Below, piece after piece: positions 1 through 10,429 of a stretch of 64,000 bases of DNA. Origin of the DNA: Ectocarpus siliculosus (taxonomy: Eukaryota > Sar > Phaeophyceae > Ectocarpales > Ectocarpaceae). Both the position numbers and the translations under genes were made by a program. The stretch is from NCBI GenBank assembly GCA_000310025.1, contig FN649735.1, positions 3,320,028-3,384,027 on the forward strand, read 5' to 3'. Under the pieces are notes generated by a model. It was not told the origin of the DNA. It made no database searches and saw only the letters and a program-made list of their open reading frames with translations. Positions within the stretch are counted from its first letter, which is position 1. Every line of letters starts with the position of its first letter.

Positions 1-2480
1 AATCGAGTTGCTACTCCACATGCGGTGACCGGTGCCAAGCTAGCAGTTGCTACACTCCGCTTGCCGTGTTGCTATACACACTGTTTACAACCTCTCCATC
101 GGTGCAGAAATCGAGTTGCTATACTCCACATACATGCGGTGGCCGGTGACAAGCTAGCAGTTGCTACACTCCCCCCCCCCCACCGAACGAGGCCGAAATC
201 GAGTTGCTACACACAAACTTCTGGGACGGTTGCAAGCTAGCAGTTGCTATACTCTGCTTGCCGTGTTGCTACACACACCGTTTAAAACCCCCATCGGTGC
301 AGAAATCGAGTTGCTACTCCACATGCGGTGACCGGTGCCAAGCTAGCAGTTGCTACACTCCGCTTGCCGTGTTGCTATACACACTGTTTACAACCTCTCC
401 ATCGGTGCAGAAATCGAGTTGCTATACTCCACATACATGCGGTGGCCGGTGACAAGCTAGCAGTTGCTACACTCCGCTTGCCGTGTTGCTATACACCCCG
501 TTTACCGCCACCCCCCCCCACTGATGCCGAAATTGAGTTGCAAAACTCAACTTGCTGCGACGGGTGATAAGCAGGCAATTTAATTGCTCCGCTCGCCGTG
601 TTGCTATTCACCCCGCGTACCACTTCCGTCGCCGACAGTGAAGTTGCTATACTCCGCCTGCTGTAATGTATTGCTCGGATTGGCAGGTTGCTGTACTGCT
701 ATGCAAATGCAGAAATTGCATGGTGTTTGTAGTCAATCTATTTGCGCAAGTCAGAAGTTGCTTGCTGCATTGCTGCGTGTTGACATACACCCCGTCTACA
801 ACATCCATGGGCGCAGACATCGAGTTGCTATACTCTACCTGCCGCGACGGGGATAAGCTAGCAGTTGTTACACTCCGCTGGCCGTGTTGGTATACACCCC
901 ACTCCCCACCCTCCGTCGCAGACATCGAAGTGCTATACTCCGCGTTCTGTGATGTTACGCAAGTCAGAGGTTGCTATACTTCCCATTGCTGCGCGCTAGG
1001 GCGACGTAGCGCAGTGCTTACCGCCCGTCGGTTTGACCAGTTGGATGTTACGATATTCTAATTGCTGTGTTGCTATTCCCCCGTCTACTCGCGCCCTGTA
1101 CTCCGGGTGCTGTGTTGCTATACACCCACCCCGCTCGCAAAAGAGGCAGATATGCATGGTGCTTGCCGTCAATCTATCTGTCAGAAGTTGCTATACTTCC
1201 CCTCGGTCCATGAAAAATCGGAGTTGCTATAACTCACCTGCTACGGTGTTGGTGCCAGTCAGCAGTCGGTATTCTCTGCATGCGGTGTTGCTGTTCACCC
1301 CGCTTACACTCTCCGTCTATGGCAATTCGGAGTTTCCATACTCCAACTAATACGACGTTGTGGCAAGTCAGAAGTCGCTCTGTTATGCTTGCCGTGTTGC
1401 TCGAACACCCCGCGTACACGCGTCCGTCTATGCACAATCGAAGTCGCTAGATGCCAACTGCTCCGGCGTTGAGGCAAGTCAGAAGTCGCTATACTCTGCT
1501 TGCCGTGTTGCTATGCGCCCCGCTTTCATCACCCGAGTCAGCAGTTGCCCCAATCCAATTGCGGTGTCGCCATACACCCGGAGTAGGGGAGCCGCTTCCA
1601 GCCCTCCTTCGCATAGTAGACTATGGACGTACAGTATTGCTTTCGGCGTAGCCAGATGTGGTGAATTAAGGTGCTGGCCACCCGTCTCAACTTATGCAAG
1701 TCAGAAGTTGCTGTGCTTCTGGTTGCTGCGGGGCGTTCGGTATCTCGTGTGCATTACCCAATTCAAATAATCAGTTGCGGTACTTCGGATCGCTGCGGTG
1801 CTGACCGCAAATAAATGTTGCACGGTGTTTGCCGTCAATCCATCTTGCAAGCCAGAAGTTGCTGTACTGTCGTGCTGCGTTGTTAGTCTACACATCCGAC
1901 CGTTAGCTAGCGGTGGGTCGCTACTACGGTAGATCTATGCCTCACTCCGTATATGCAAGTCGGAGGTAGCTGTGCATCCGTGCTGGGTTGCCAGGTGTAC
2001 AATCGGCTGCTAGCCGTTGTGGTGACGGTGCTTGCTGTCCATCTCAATAATCGTAATTCCGAACACTGTGTTGACACCCGGCCTCTGTAAGCCGACTTCC
2101 AACCGTTGTGACCCCGGTTTCTTCAGTCTGGGCCGTAACTGTTGGCCGCTGCACACCAAGATCGGGGTTGCGACACGCGGGGCCGTTGGACAGACGTGCC
2201 ATGCATCCGGCTGCTAGGCCGCCGCTCGTCGCTACATAGTCCGATGTTGGGCGGCGCTTGTCGTCGACCCATGTACGCCAGCCAGAAGTGGCTGTTCATC
2301 CGATTGCCGTGTTGCCCTACACCCGACCGCTTCCCAGACATGGCGGCGGTTCTGCCGTCCCATCTCAATTGACGCAGGTCAGCGGTGGTTATGCATCTGA
2401 TTGCTGTGTCGCTATACATCCGGCCGCGGCCCAGGCGCTCGCCAAGAACCAGACATGGTGCGGTGCTTACCGCCAATCCA
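1..2480. repeat. Decaying satellite: ~108-bp unit, 303-bp higher-order repeat
   Basis: Units starting AAATCGAGTTGCTA recur at about 1, 108, 196, 303, 411 and 530. The block from 1 to about 170 is repeated almost exactly from 304, so the first 600 bases show a 303-bp higher-order period made of three units of 88-119 bp. Each unit carries two forms of a GTTGCTATAC core and a GCTAGCAG core. After 600 the same cores persist with increasing divergence to about 2480, as expected for an unconverted array edge. Homopolymer C runs (near 171 and 516) differ between units. Short open frames here arise from the repeat and show no protein-like features. Confidence 0.85.
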
Positions 2481-2554
2481 TCCGCTCGTCGGTTCACCGG
2501 TGTGGGGTTCCCCCCGAATGTTTCAGGTATCCCAGCGGCATGTGCCTTAACACC

Positions 2555-3490
2555 CGATGCTCGGCAGTTCTATGTACATCGGGCGCGGGTTTTCCCGACT
2601 TTTCGCATCGATTGACGCACACTGCACAAGCGCACACGCAGCAGCAGTGCGGCCTACTCCCTCACGTAGGAACAACAGCTCCGTTTGTCGTAGGTAGTAG
2701 TGGGCCCGGCGCTGCGTTGCGAGTGTCTGTGCTGTGCCATGTTTTCTCGGCTCCCAGCCTGGATAGTTGCATCGTACCGACGATTGCCTTAGCATCCAAT
2801 GCCCGGAAATACATAAATCGGGCGCGGGTTCCGAATCTTTCCCATCGATTAACGCACACTGCACAGGCGCACCCGCAATAGCAGTGCGGCCTACTCCCTC
2901 ACGTAGGAACAACAGCTCCATGGTTGCAAGTAGTAGTGGGCCCGGCGCTGCGTTGCGAGTGTCTGTGCTGTGCCATGTTTTCTCGGCTCTCAGCCTGGAT
3001 AGTTGCATCGTACCGACGATTGCCTTAGCACCCGATGCTCGGATATACATAAATCGGGTGCGGGTTCCGAATCTTTCCAATCGATTAACGCACACTGCAC
3101 AGGCGCACCCGCAATAGCAGTGCGGCCTACTCCCTCACGTAGGAACAACAGCTCCATTTTGCATGTAGTAGTGGGCCCGGCGCTGCGTTGCGAGTGTCTG
3201 TTCTGTGCTATGTTTTCTCGGCTCTCAGCCTGGATAGTTGCATCGTACCGGCGATTGCCTTAGCACCCGATGCTCGGAAATACATAAATCGGGCGAGGTT
3301 CCGATCCTTTCCCATCGATTGACGCACACTGCACAGGCGCACCCGCAATAGCAGTGCGGCCTACTCCCTCACGTAGGAACAACGACTCCGTCGTCGTAGG
3401 TAGTAGTGGGCCCGGCGCTGCGTTGCGCGTGTCTTTTCCTGGGCATGGTTTGTTTGCTCCAGTCTGGATAGTTGCATCGTTTCGGCATTC
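2555..3490. repeat. 236-bp tandem repeat, about four copies
   Basis: The motif GCGGCCTACTCCCTCACGTA begins at 2649, 2886, 3122 and 3356, giving periods of 237, 236 and 234 bp. Copies are highly similar; the last diverges after about 3430. Several antisense and sense frames stay open through the array only because the period is near a multiple of three and copies are alike. No coding function is apparent. Confidence 0.9.
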
Positions 3491-5098
3491 ATTTGCCCCG
3501 AAACCTGCTCATCTGAAACTCGTTGGTGATCATGATATCTCGGGGTATACATGCGCTGTGTACACAGTACGCCCGACCTGCCTCGCCCCAGTCGCCACAT
3601 CGAAAGACTGGCCTGGGCGGCACGATGCCAGCAAAGGGAGCACCGTGGATGCTCGAACCGTCACCGCATGCAGACATGGCTCGCCGGTGTATGCGCCGTC
3701 TTTGAACCGCCAACCACTCCCGAATCATCTCCGACGCACCGAGTCCTGTTCGACGCCGGCATCCAGTCGGTAGTAGACTCCTTCAATTGCGAGTGGCGAC
3801 GAACCGCACCATGCACAATTTGCAGGTTTTCCCCCGTGTACAACTAGCGACAGCCCGCTCCGTCGAGGTCGCGCACATGGCAGAGGTCGGAGTGTTGTTT
3901 GGCTTGGCATCCTCAAGCGTGGGCGATATCCTGCCTGGGCGATGATTGCGTGCGAAGTCAGAAGTCACGTTCCTCTTGACCCATACACTTATGTCGGTAG
4001 ATGGATACCCGCCCGTATGTGGATTTCCCGTGTTGGTGCAGAGTGCACTTGTTGGCGGGGTGGCCCCCGTCCGTGCATATATTAGCGCATGCGGTCGAAA
4101 GGGCGTCTAACATTATTCGGGCGCACACCGTCGAACTTGTGTTGAGGATTGCCAGAGGACATCCCCCAACCACGTGGAGCAAAACACCGTTGTCGTCGTC
4201 ACTGATGTGGTCAGATGCGCGCTTTGTTTGAACGGCATCGGTTGGATTCACGCCTCCCGGAACAAGGCGGTAGGTTGATTACTTGGTCGATTCTCCGGGG
4301 AAGGTGACAAGATCGGGGCATGATGTCACGTGCGTGAAAGTGGGGTCGCCCGGTTGCCTGTTTTGTTCTTCCGGCACCACGTGGGCAAAACAATCTGCCG
4401 CCGTGTCGCTCTCCAAGGACTCTTTCTGTAAGTTGAACATGGCGTGTAACGAGCAACTTGGCAGAGGGGACGACTTTAACTCTACGTCGGGGCTCAGAAC
4501 CTTTGGTGCCAGTCCGACGGTGAACACGAGCCTCACATTCACCACCAGCACTGCAGCTGTTGGTCGGGATCACCGCTAGGGACATTTGTGCAGTCAGAGC
4601 CAAAGCGGGCTACATCCACGCGGGCCAAGCTGTGGCGTGGAGCTTATCCTCCGCCAGCTTGCGTCTGCGGTGCTCGATGATGATAGCAGCAGTGGATCTT
4701 GAAGCGCTGCGGCGCAGGATACGGTGGCTCTTCAGGCGCAACTGTGGCCTGTCGACCAGCCCTCTTTTTCCATGCAACATTTCAGGGTAAGGAGGGCTTT
4801 GACCAGACCCACGCCCGGCTTAGCGTGAAAGGAGATGTGCCGATGGGGGTTAGAGACCGGAACTGATGGTGAAGAACTACAAAACATTGGGCCGTCCTTC
4901 ACACGGCGGGGGGGCGGCGAACTATACGGCTCTCCACGAGGAGCCGTTGTCTCTGGCATTGGGAGCCGCCTTTGCAGCGTATGCCCCCCCCGTACGCCGG
5001 TTTAATCCCATAGCTGAATATACGAAAGTTTGGGTGGCTCAACCACGCTCCAGGTCAGTGGTCGCGAAGAAGACGGGACAAGGAAAGTATGGGTGGGA
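3491..5098. other. Unassigned intergenic stretch
   Basis: No recognisable gene. Open frames of 60-130 codons occur on both strands around 4211-4603, but neither strand shows a known domain, and overlapping frames are open to similar lengths, as expected by chance in this GC-moderate DNA. Confidence 0.4.
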
Positions 5099-5527
5099 CC
5101 ACAGGCCGGAGCTGGAGGCCTCATCCAAAATCCAATACTTAGATTAAATGATCCTAGGCCACGAGCAATAATACAACAGTAAAATCGGGTCTGCAAACGA
5201 ATTCAAATTCGGCACGAAAATGGATGTAGGCGTCTATCCCGGTAACATGTTGAAATTTGCATACAGCCGATCATTGTCTTTCTCCCTACCGTGAATACGC
5301 GAGAACACAGGGTAGAAAAGAAATAATTTCGAGACCATCCCACCCACCCTGCAGCTAATGTTGTATTGAGGCTCAAAGCCTCAGGATCATTTACAGATTC
5401 ATTGCCGCGCCAACTGCAGTCGGCGCGGCAGTGCATCCGTGGGACCGCCGGCCTCAGAGCTGGAGGCCTCATCCAAAATCCAATACTTAGATTAAATGAT
5501 CCTAGGCCACGAGCAATAATACAACAG
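5099..5527 (+). repeat. Direct repeat pair, ~75 bp each
   Basis: A block reading GGAGGCCTCATCCAAAATCC, followed by TTAGATTAAATGATCCTAGG, ends at 5180 and recurs ending at 5527. The two copies start near 5108 and 5455 and are essentially identical. The 270 bp between them hold no gene. The second copy is also the left arm of an inverted repeat whose partner lies at 9911-9965. Confidence 0.85.
5463..5527 (+). repeat. Left arm of inverted repeat around FEA1-like copy A
   Basis: Read on the opposite strand, this 65-bp stretch matches 9911-9965: CTGTTGTA, GGATCATTTA, TTGGATTTTGGAT and AGGCCTC occur in the same order, with a few mismatches and a gap of about 10 bases. The arms enclose the whole pseudogene copy A. 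Confidence 0.65.
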
Positions 5528-7460
5528 AAATGTATCTTGTGCGACTTGTTTTATTCCGCCGCACCTTTCGTCCCGCTCTGTCTCTCCCTCTCCCCCCACC
5601 CCTCTCTTTCTCGACAGCAAGGTATGGTACTGCTTCTGCCTCTTAGCTGTTTCTGAACAGAAGTAATATCTCTGTCTCCGCTGCTTGCTGCAGTTCTTCG
5701 ACGAGAACTAGACGCTCATCGTGGACCTGCCGCCGCGGTGGGCAACCCGTTTTCGCACACCTACCTGTTGTTCTGACGTCTCGATAAGAATTTCATACTT
5801 GCGGAGCAACCTAAAGAGTTGGCGCGTGCCCCACACCAGACGCAACGGCCCTTTGTTGTTCCGGGCGCGTGGCTATGTTGTTGGCAGATAAACCTGATGT
5901 CATGCAACTCCGGATCCTCGCACGCAATCGATTACACACCACAGCACCATCAACGATGGCTTTGGCCTTCTCGTTGATGCTTTTGGCGGGTAGTGCGTAC
6001 CCATACTACTCTGCTGCGGCGACATCGACTCCTCTTACATACGTCCCCATCCACGGTGGACGCCGGTCGGCGTCCGATGTATGTACATAGTGGAGCACTC
6101 GAAACTCGACCTCGACGCGCTGGCGATGGAGACAAACGCCGATCTTCAGACCGACGAGGGATTCTCGGCTGCGTATGAAGCATACTCCTTCAGGGCGATT
6201 AGCCGGTAGGTTTGTGAGAGAGACGTCATCCTGACAGTAGCAGTTGCATAGGTTCCCAGGTCTGCTGAGCGTGCACTGCCGTGGGGGTACATAATATCGG
6301 TGAATGAGATCCGAACCGTCCTCTCAGGTGCGTCTCAAAGATATCGATGGACAGAAGAAGCAAGTTTGCGCAAGGATTTATTTCTGAACAGGCACGTGAG
6401 AGATCCGTGGGCTCATGAGAGGACATCTCAGTGTCATCACGGGGTGATGCAAGAAGATGGAGATAAAAGCAGGAGCAGGGCCAACCTGAGTAGTTTTGTC
6501 ATGATGAGCGCTACAGGAACCAGGTGTAGATGCAGAGGATTGATCCGTACCTTGAATTTCTATATTCTTCGCATTGTTGCGTTCCGACAAAGTGCACAGA
6601 CTGACACACACAATGCATTTATTTCCAGCTGTGTGTAGATACAGTAACATCAATGGTCCAATTGAATTATTTTTATTGCGTGCTCCAGCCCGGAAATTAT
6701 CTTAAAAAAACGTCTTGAGGTTTGTGCGGCTAAATGTGTTGGCTCGCATTTGTCGTCCGATGGTTGGGACTGCATGGCACAGACAAGTGTAATGTTGTAA
6801 TTTTGTTGGTTTCCCGGCGTGCAGGCAAGAAGATCGGCGGGCAGGGACGGAAAAACACGTTCCAGCCGGAACGCAGATGACGCACAGCCCGCCAAACGGT
6901 CTGGCTTTCTTTGCACCATGCATACCAAAGTTAATGAGAGACGTAAAACGTATACGAAGTGGGAAGCTCGCGTAGCGAAATAAGACACACGCAACACAGC
7001 ACACACAAAACGCAAAAACACCGATGGACCAAAGGGGGGGGGCAGAAAGAACGAAGGAAGAGCTTCCTACTTCGCAACACAGCAGTTACTACGTATTCGC
7101 ACGGGCAAGAATAAAGTATTGAATCTGACAATACGTTGATTGATGATCTGATGGGTGACGGACAGATCTCTGTTCACGCACCAGATTTTCGTAATACGTA
7201 CTCGTTCGGCGCGTCTGAGATATGAGATGATGTATGTGTAGTAAGGACGGGTGTGGGTCAAAGAATACACACAGTGAGTGGCGGTGTGCAAGAAGGCTGG
7301 ATGGAAGACACGCACCACAACATCAAAGCTCACGCATCGAAAGGAAGAAAGTAATAAAAGCAGTAAAAGATGTTGGTTCGGAGCGGAACACCACATGTAT
7401 GTCTCGTCCAATTACCGTCGACGCGAATCTTACCCGTGTCAGAATGTGTCAGATGTAGCA

Positions 7461-7655
7461 ATGCGAACGACTCCGTTTGCAGCACTTTTCACGATTTTGG
7501 CGGTGCGGATGGCCGTGCACGCGGCGCGCCCTGAGCCCGCGACGGCGAGGTCTTGCGGGGAAAGGGCGTCACGCGGCCTCCGCGAAGTGGAAGACCGAAC
7601 GGGGTCCGGTGGGGGGCTAGCCGCGCCCCCGTGGAGTTTTCCGTCTCGATTATAG
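7461..7655 (+). CDS. Small ORF with signal-peptide-like start, copy A
   Basis: A 64-codon ORF inside what would be intron 1 of pseudogene copy A. The N-terminus (MRTTPFAALFTILAV...) has the basic-then-hydrophobic pattern of a signal peptide, followed by an Arg/Gly-rich tail. It aligns with the ORF at 15440-15622: two length differences, both multiples of three (6 and 3 bases), and the frame is kept throughout. A CCAAT element (TCGTCCAATTACC) lies about 50 bp upstream. It may be an alternative first exon or a nested small gene. Identity unknown. Confidence 0.35.
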   Translation: MRTTPFAALFTILAVRMAVHAARPEPATARSCGERASRGLREVEDRTGSGGGLAAPPWSFPSRL

Positions 7656-9625
7656 AGGGAGCCTTGTTCCTCCGCTGCACTGAGCGGCGTCGAGCTTCAG
7701 CTTGAGCGAGTACTACTTAATACTACCATGACCAAGCACATGTTTTACGTCGACACGCTGTATTTCAGTCAAAATATTGAAATCGGTCGCACCAAGAGAA
7801 CACCGGCCGTGTGTTTTGCTCTGCAGCCCCCGCCCTTGCCAAGTCTTCTCCCCCGAAAATCACCTCTGCCACACCCGCCTCCTACTGCCCTGCCACCTCC
7901 AACCGAAGGGCCAAGCATCTTTCTCTCAACACACATCAATGAGAAACGACAATTAAGTTTCGGCCCGGAAATTTTTCGGCAACTTCTCCCTGTCGCCAGA
8001 TGATACGTTTATCCGAGCCGTGCGCGTATGCCAGCCGCAGCTCGCATCTCTTCTCCTTTTGGTGCGTAATTCCTCAACCTTGACTTTCTTTGTGGAGTAC
8101 CCCCCCTCCCCCTACCTTCTCTACCACTTAATTCTGTACACAGTTTGCACACAAGATTTAAGTGCACACAAGATATTTCGAAAAACTCAACACACCACAA
8201 CCGAGCCCCACAATTGAAGCCCCGTATTTCTCTTTCGTCCTCGCTTAGCGTACCACAGCAAGATGTATGCTCTGCCTCCCTCTCGTCGAATCCAACGTCT
8301 GTCTCGCGTACGCCCTACACTGCCTCCTGACCAACTGTTCTACCCTCGTGAACAACGTGTCGGCGGCACTTGGCGCAGACTACGGGGCTTCTGACGGAGG
8401 CCCCCACCACTGGGACGATTCTCGTACCCTCTTGCTATGTTTCGTTTCGCCAATTGATGTTTCGCGGAACCTAGCACCGATTCCGACGATGGCGTCCACG
8501 ATTTCGTGTAGTTATCCCTCAATGATTGGCGGACGGCCTGCTCTGCTCGACCCGATTGCTCCAAGCACGCGTTTATCTCTGTGTTTCTGTCTGTGTCATG
8601 GAAAAAATGCTGTACGCCCTAGCGCAGAAGAGGTGCGGCACCGTCGGGACTTGCGGCGGCGCGACGGTGTCACCGAGACGGCCGCCATCAACGACGACGT
8701 TCTGGAGTTGATCGTTGCTGGCTCCGGCTACCTATTGGAAGGCAAGTGCGCCGAGGCGGAGGATGCGCAGGGGAGGATCGTCCAGCTGATGGCTGTCTTG
8801 CTGCTCCAGGGCACCCTGAGGTATGCATGCCAACAACAGGTTTCACAATAATATCTCCATTGTCTTACTGTCTCACTCCCTCTACATGGATACCCGTGTA
8901 TGGTAGAGCTACGTATGGTAGAGTTACGTAAAACATGCACAAAAGCTAGGTCACCAACCTCGACGGCCGGGATGCATTGGCTAGACGGAGACCAAGGCGT
9001 CGAACGGTTACGTGGCTGCCGTGATATTTCGGTTTCGGCACAATCGTTTTCGTTGCTGTCCTGCCCGCATCACCAACCTTGACCTACACACCCGACATGG
9101 CCACCGCCACCGCAGATACCTCTACCGGGCGGACCCAGCCAGCGACTACGACGGCGACGCCAAGCATTGGGCCGAGCTCTGGGCGTTCGCCGCGGCTATC
9201 CTGCCGCTCATCGACGAATGTTCGGCGGACGTGGCCCACACCGTCAGGTCCAACTCGGACATCGACAGCGAACACGCCCCGGTGTCCGCCGGCTTGGTCG
9301 CCGTGAAGAAGGAGCTCGAGAGCATCTACTCTTGCTTAGGCATGACGTGCGACCAGGTGCGGCTGGAAACAACGGGGTGGGGCGGGGGAGATACTGCGTG
9401 GTTATGTGTTTCTTGGGTGTATTTTTCGGGCAGCTGCAGGCATCTTCGTTTTCGAAGACGTCGGGTTGTGTTTCGTCCACGTCTTGACCATGGCCTCCCC
9501 AACAATATGCACCTCGTCACCAACTGCTGTGCAGGTCGTTGGCCTGTTGGCCGGCGATATGTAGTACGGCGGACTATGTCCCAGGCCTGGAGCCGTGCGT
9601 CGGGTCAGAGGAACCTCTGTCAGAT

Positions 9626-10420
9626 GCCTAAACGGACGTTCAAGAAGTTGACGCTGGCACCAGATGAGTTTGGCCACCGGAACCCTACATGGATAGATGC
9701 AGAACGTGTTCATGTAGGCAAGGCTCGTCACGTGTCATGGGCTCCTTGCATCATCAGCTGCTGTACGAAAGACGCTTGCGCGTTTCAGACTATGCCCCCG
9801 GCCCTTTTGTCGCTTGGTTGCTTCGAGATGGTGTGAAGCCGCTCCCGTATGCGACCACAACCCAGCAGAGAAGCAAGAGAGGGAGAGTGGGAGGCACCAC
9901 TTCCATAGTTGACTGTTGTACTCTGTGGGATCATTTAGCGTAAGTTGGATTTTGGATAAGGCCTCCTTTGCCGGGCAGAGTCCTCTCCTGGTATTACACC
10001 TTCCATAAATCTGCTTGTGTACTACATACCAGTCATAGAATATATCGAAAGGCCGGAGAAAGGAACGAAAGTTGGATTGGAACGGAGCCGCTATTCTGCA
10101 CAGCGGTCGGATTAGCTTCACGGCAAGACTCATTCTCGATACGTGTGGCGTCGTCGACAGGACTTGCTTGGTTTTGTTTTGCTTTGAGATTCGTCGAACA
10201 TGCATCACCGCCCCTACAGCCTTTGCTTCTGGCGTCGTTTTCTTTCCGACCTGCCCTCTTTTGTTTTGCGATGACGCTGCCGCTTTCTTCCCCTTCGTAT
10301 GTTTGTTGCGCTCTCTGACCGTATACAGCGTGTCGTAGCAGCCTTGCTTTCATGTTTTGAAATAAAGCGCATTTCTGTTATGGGATGTGTGCAGTGATAT
10401 AGATGCAGAATGTGAAAAAT
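9626..10420 (+). repeat. 3' flank shared with 23310-24100
   Basis: GCCTAAACGGACGTTCAAGA at 9626 recurs near 23322, CATGGGCTCCTTGCATCATC at 9738 recurs near 23419, and the stretch ending TTGAAATAA.GCGCATTTCTG at about 10375 recurs near 24060. Similarity is broken by small indels. This dates the duplication of the whole locus, including downstream DNA, as older than the internal FEA1-domain duplication in copy B. Confidence 0.8.
9911..9965 (-). repeat. Right arm of inverted repeat around FEA1-like copy A
   Basis: Inverted match to 5463-5527, ending GGATTTTGGATAAGGCCTCC. Lies between exon-7 remnants and the 3' flank that copies A and B share. No equivalent is seen at the corresponding place in copy B. 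Confidence 0.6.
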
Positions 10421-10429
10421 TGATTGCTG

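Larger units (their letters stand above)
5542..10420 (+). pseudogene. FEA1-like gene, degenerate copy A
   Basis: Paralogue of the intact gene at 13985-23125, including 5' and 3' flanks. Recognisable remnants are exon 1 (5956-6209, signal peptide and start of the FEA1-like domain), exon 4 (about 8372-8436), exon 5 (about 8599-8820), exon 6 (9116-9356, fully open) and the start of exon 7 (from 9535). Exons 2 and 3 are absent: the DNA jumps from intron-1-like sequence near 8190 to intron-3-like sequence near 8225. Lesions: exon 1 contains an in-frame TAG after a rearranged stretch near 6085; the exon 5 acceptor AG has become AT at 8597-8598; exon 5 has lost one base in the GGCGGCGCG run; exon 7 reaches a TAG within ten codons. 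No WSC exons follow; instead the sequence continues into 3' flank shared with 23310-24100. It ends with AATAAA near 10362, a possible old polyadenylation signal. Confidence 0.8.

Noticed and set aside
1-2480. CRISPR-like array
   Set aside because: The repeats are 88-119-bp contiguous diverged units without unique spacers, in eukaryotic DNA.
2258-3117. Several 100-200-codon ORFs over the 236-bp tandem repeat
   Set aside because: Open in multiple frames because the repeats are similar; frames differ between copies.
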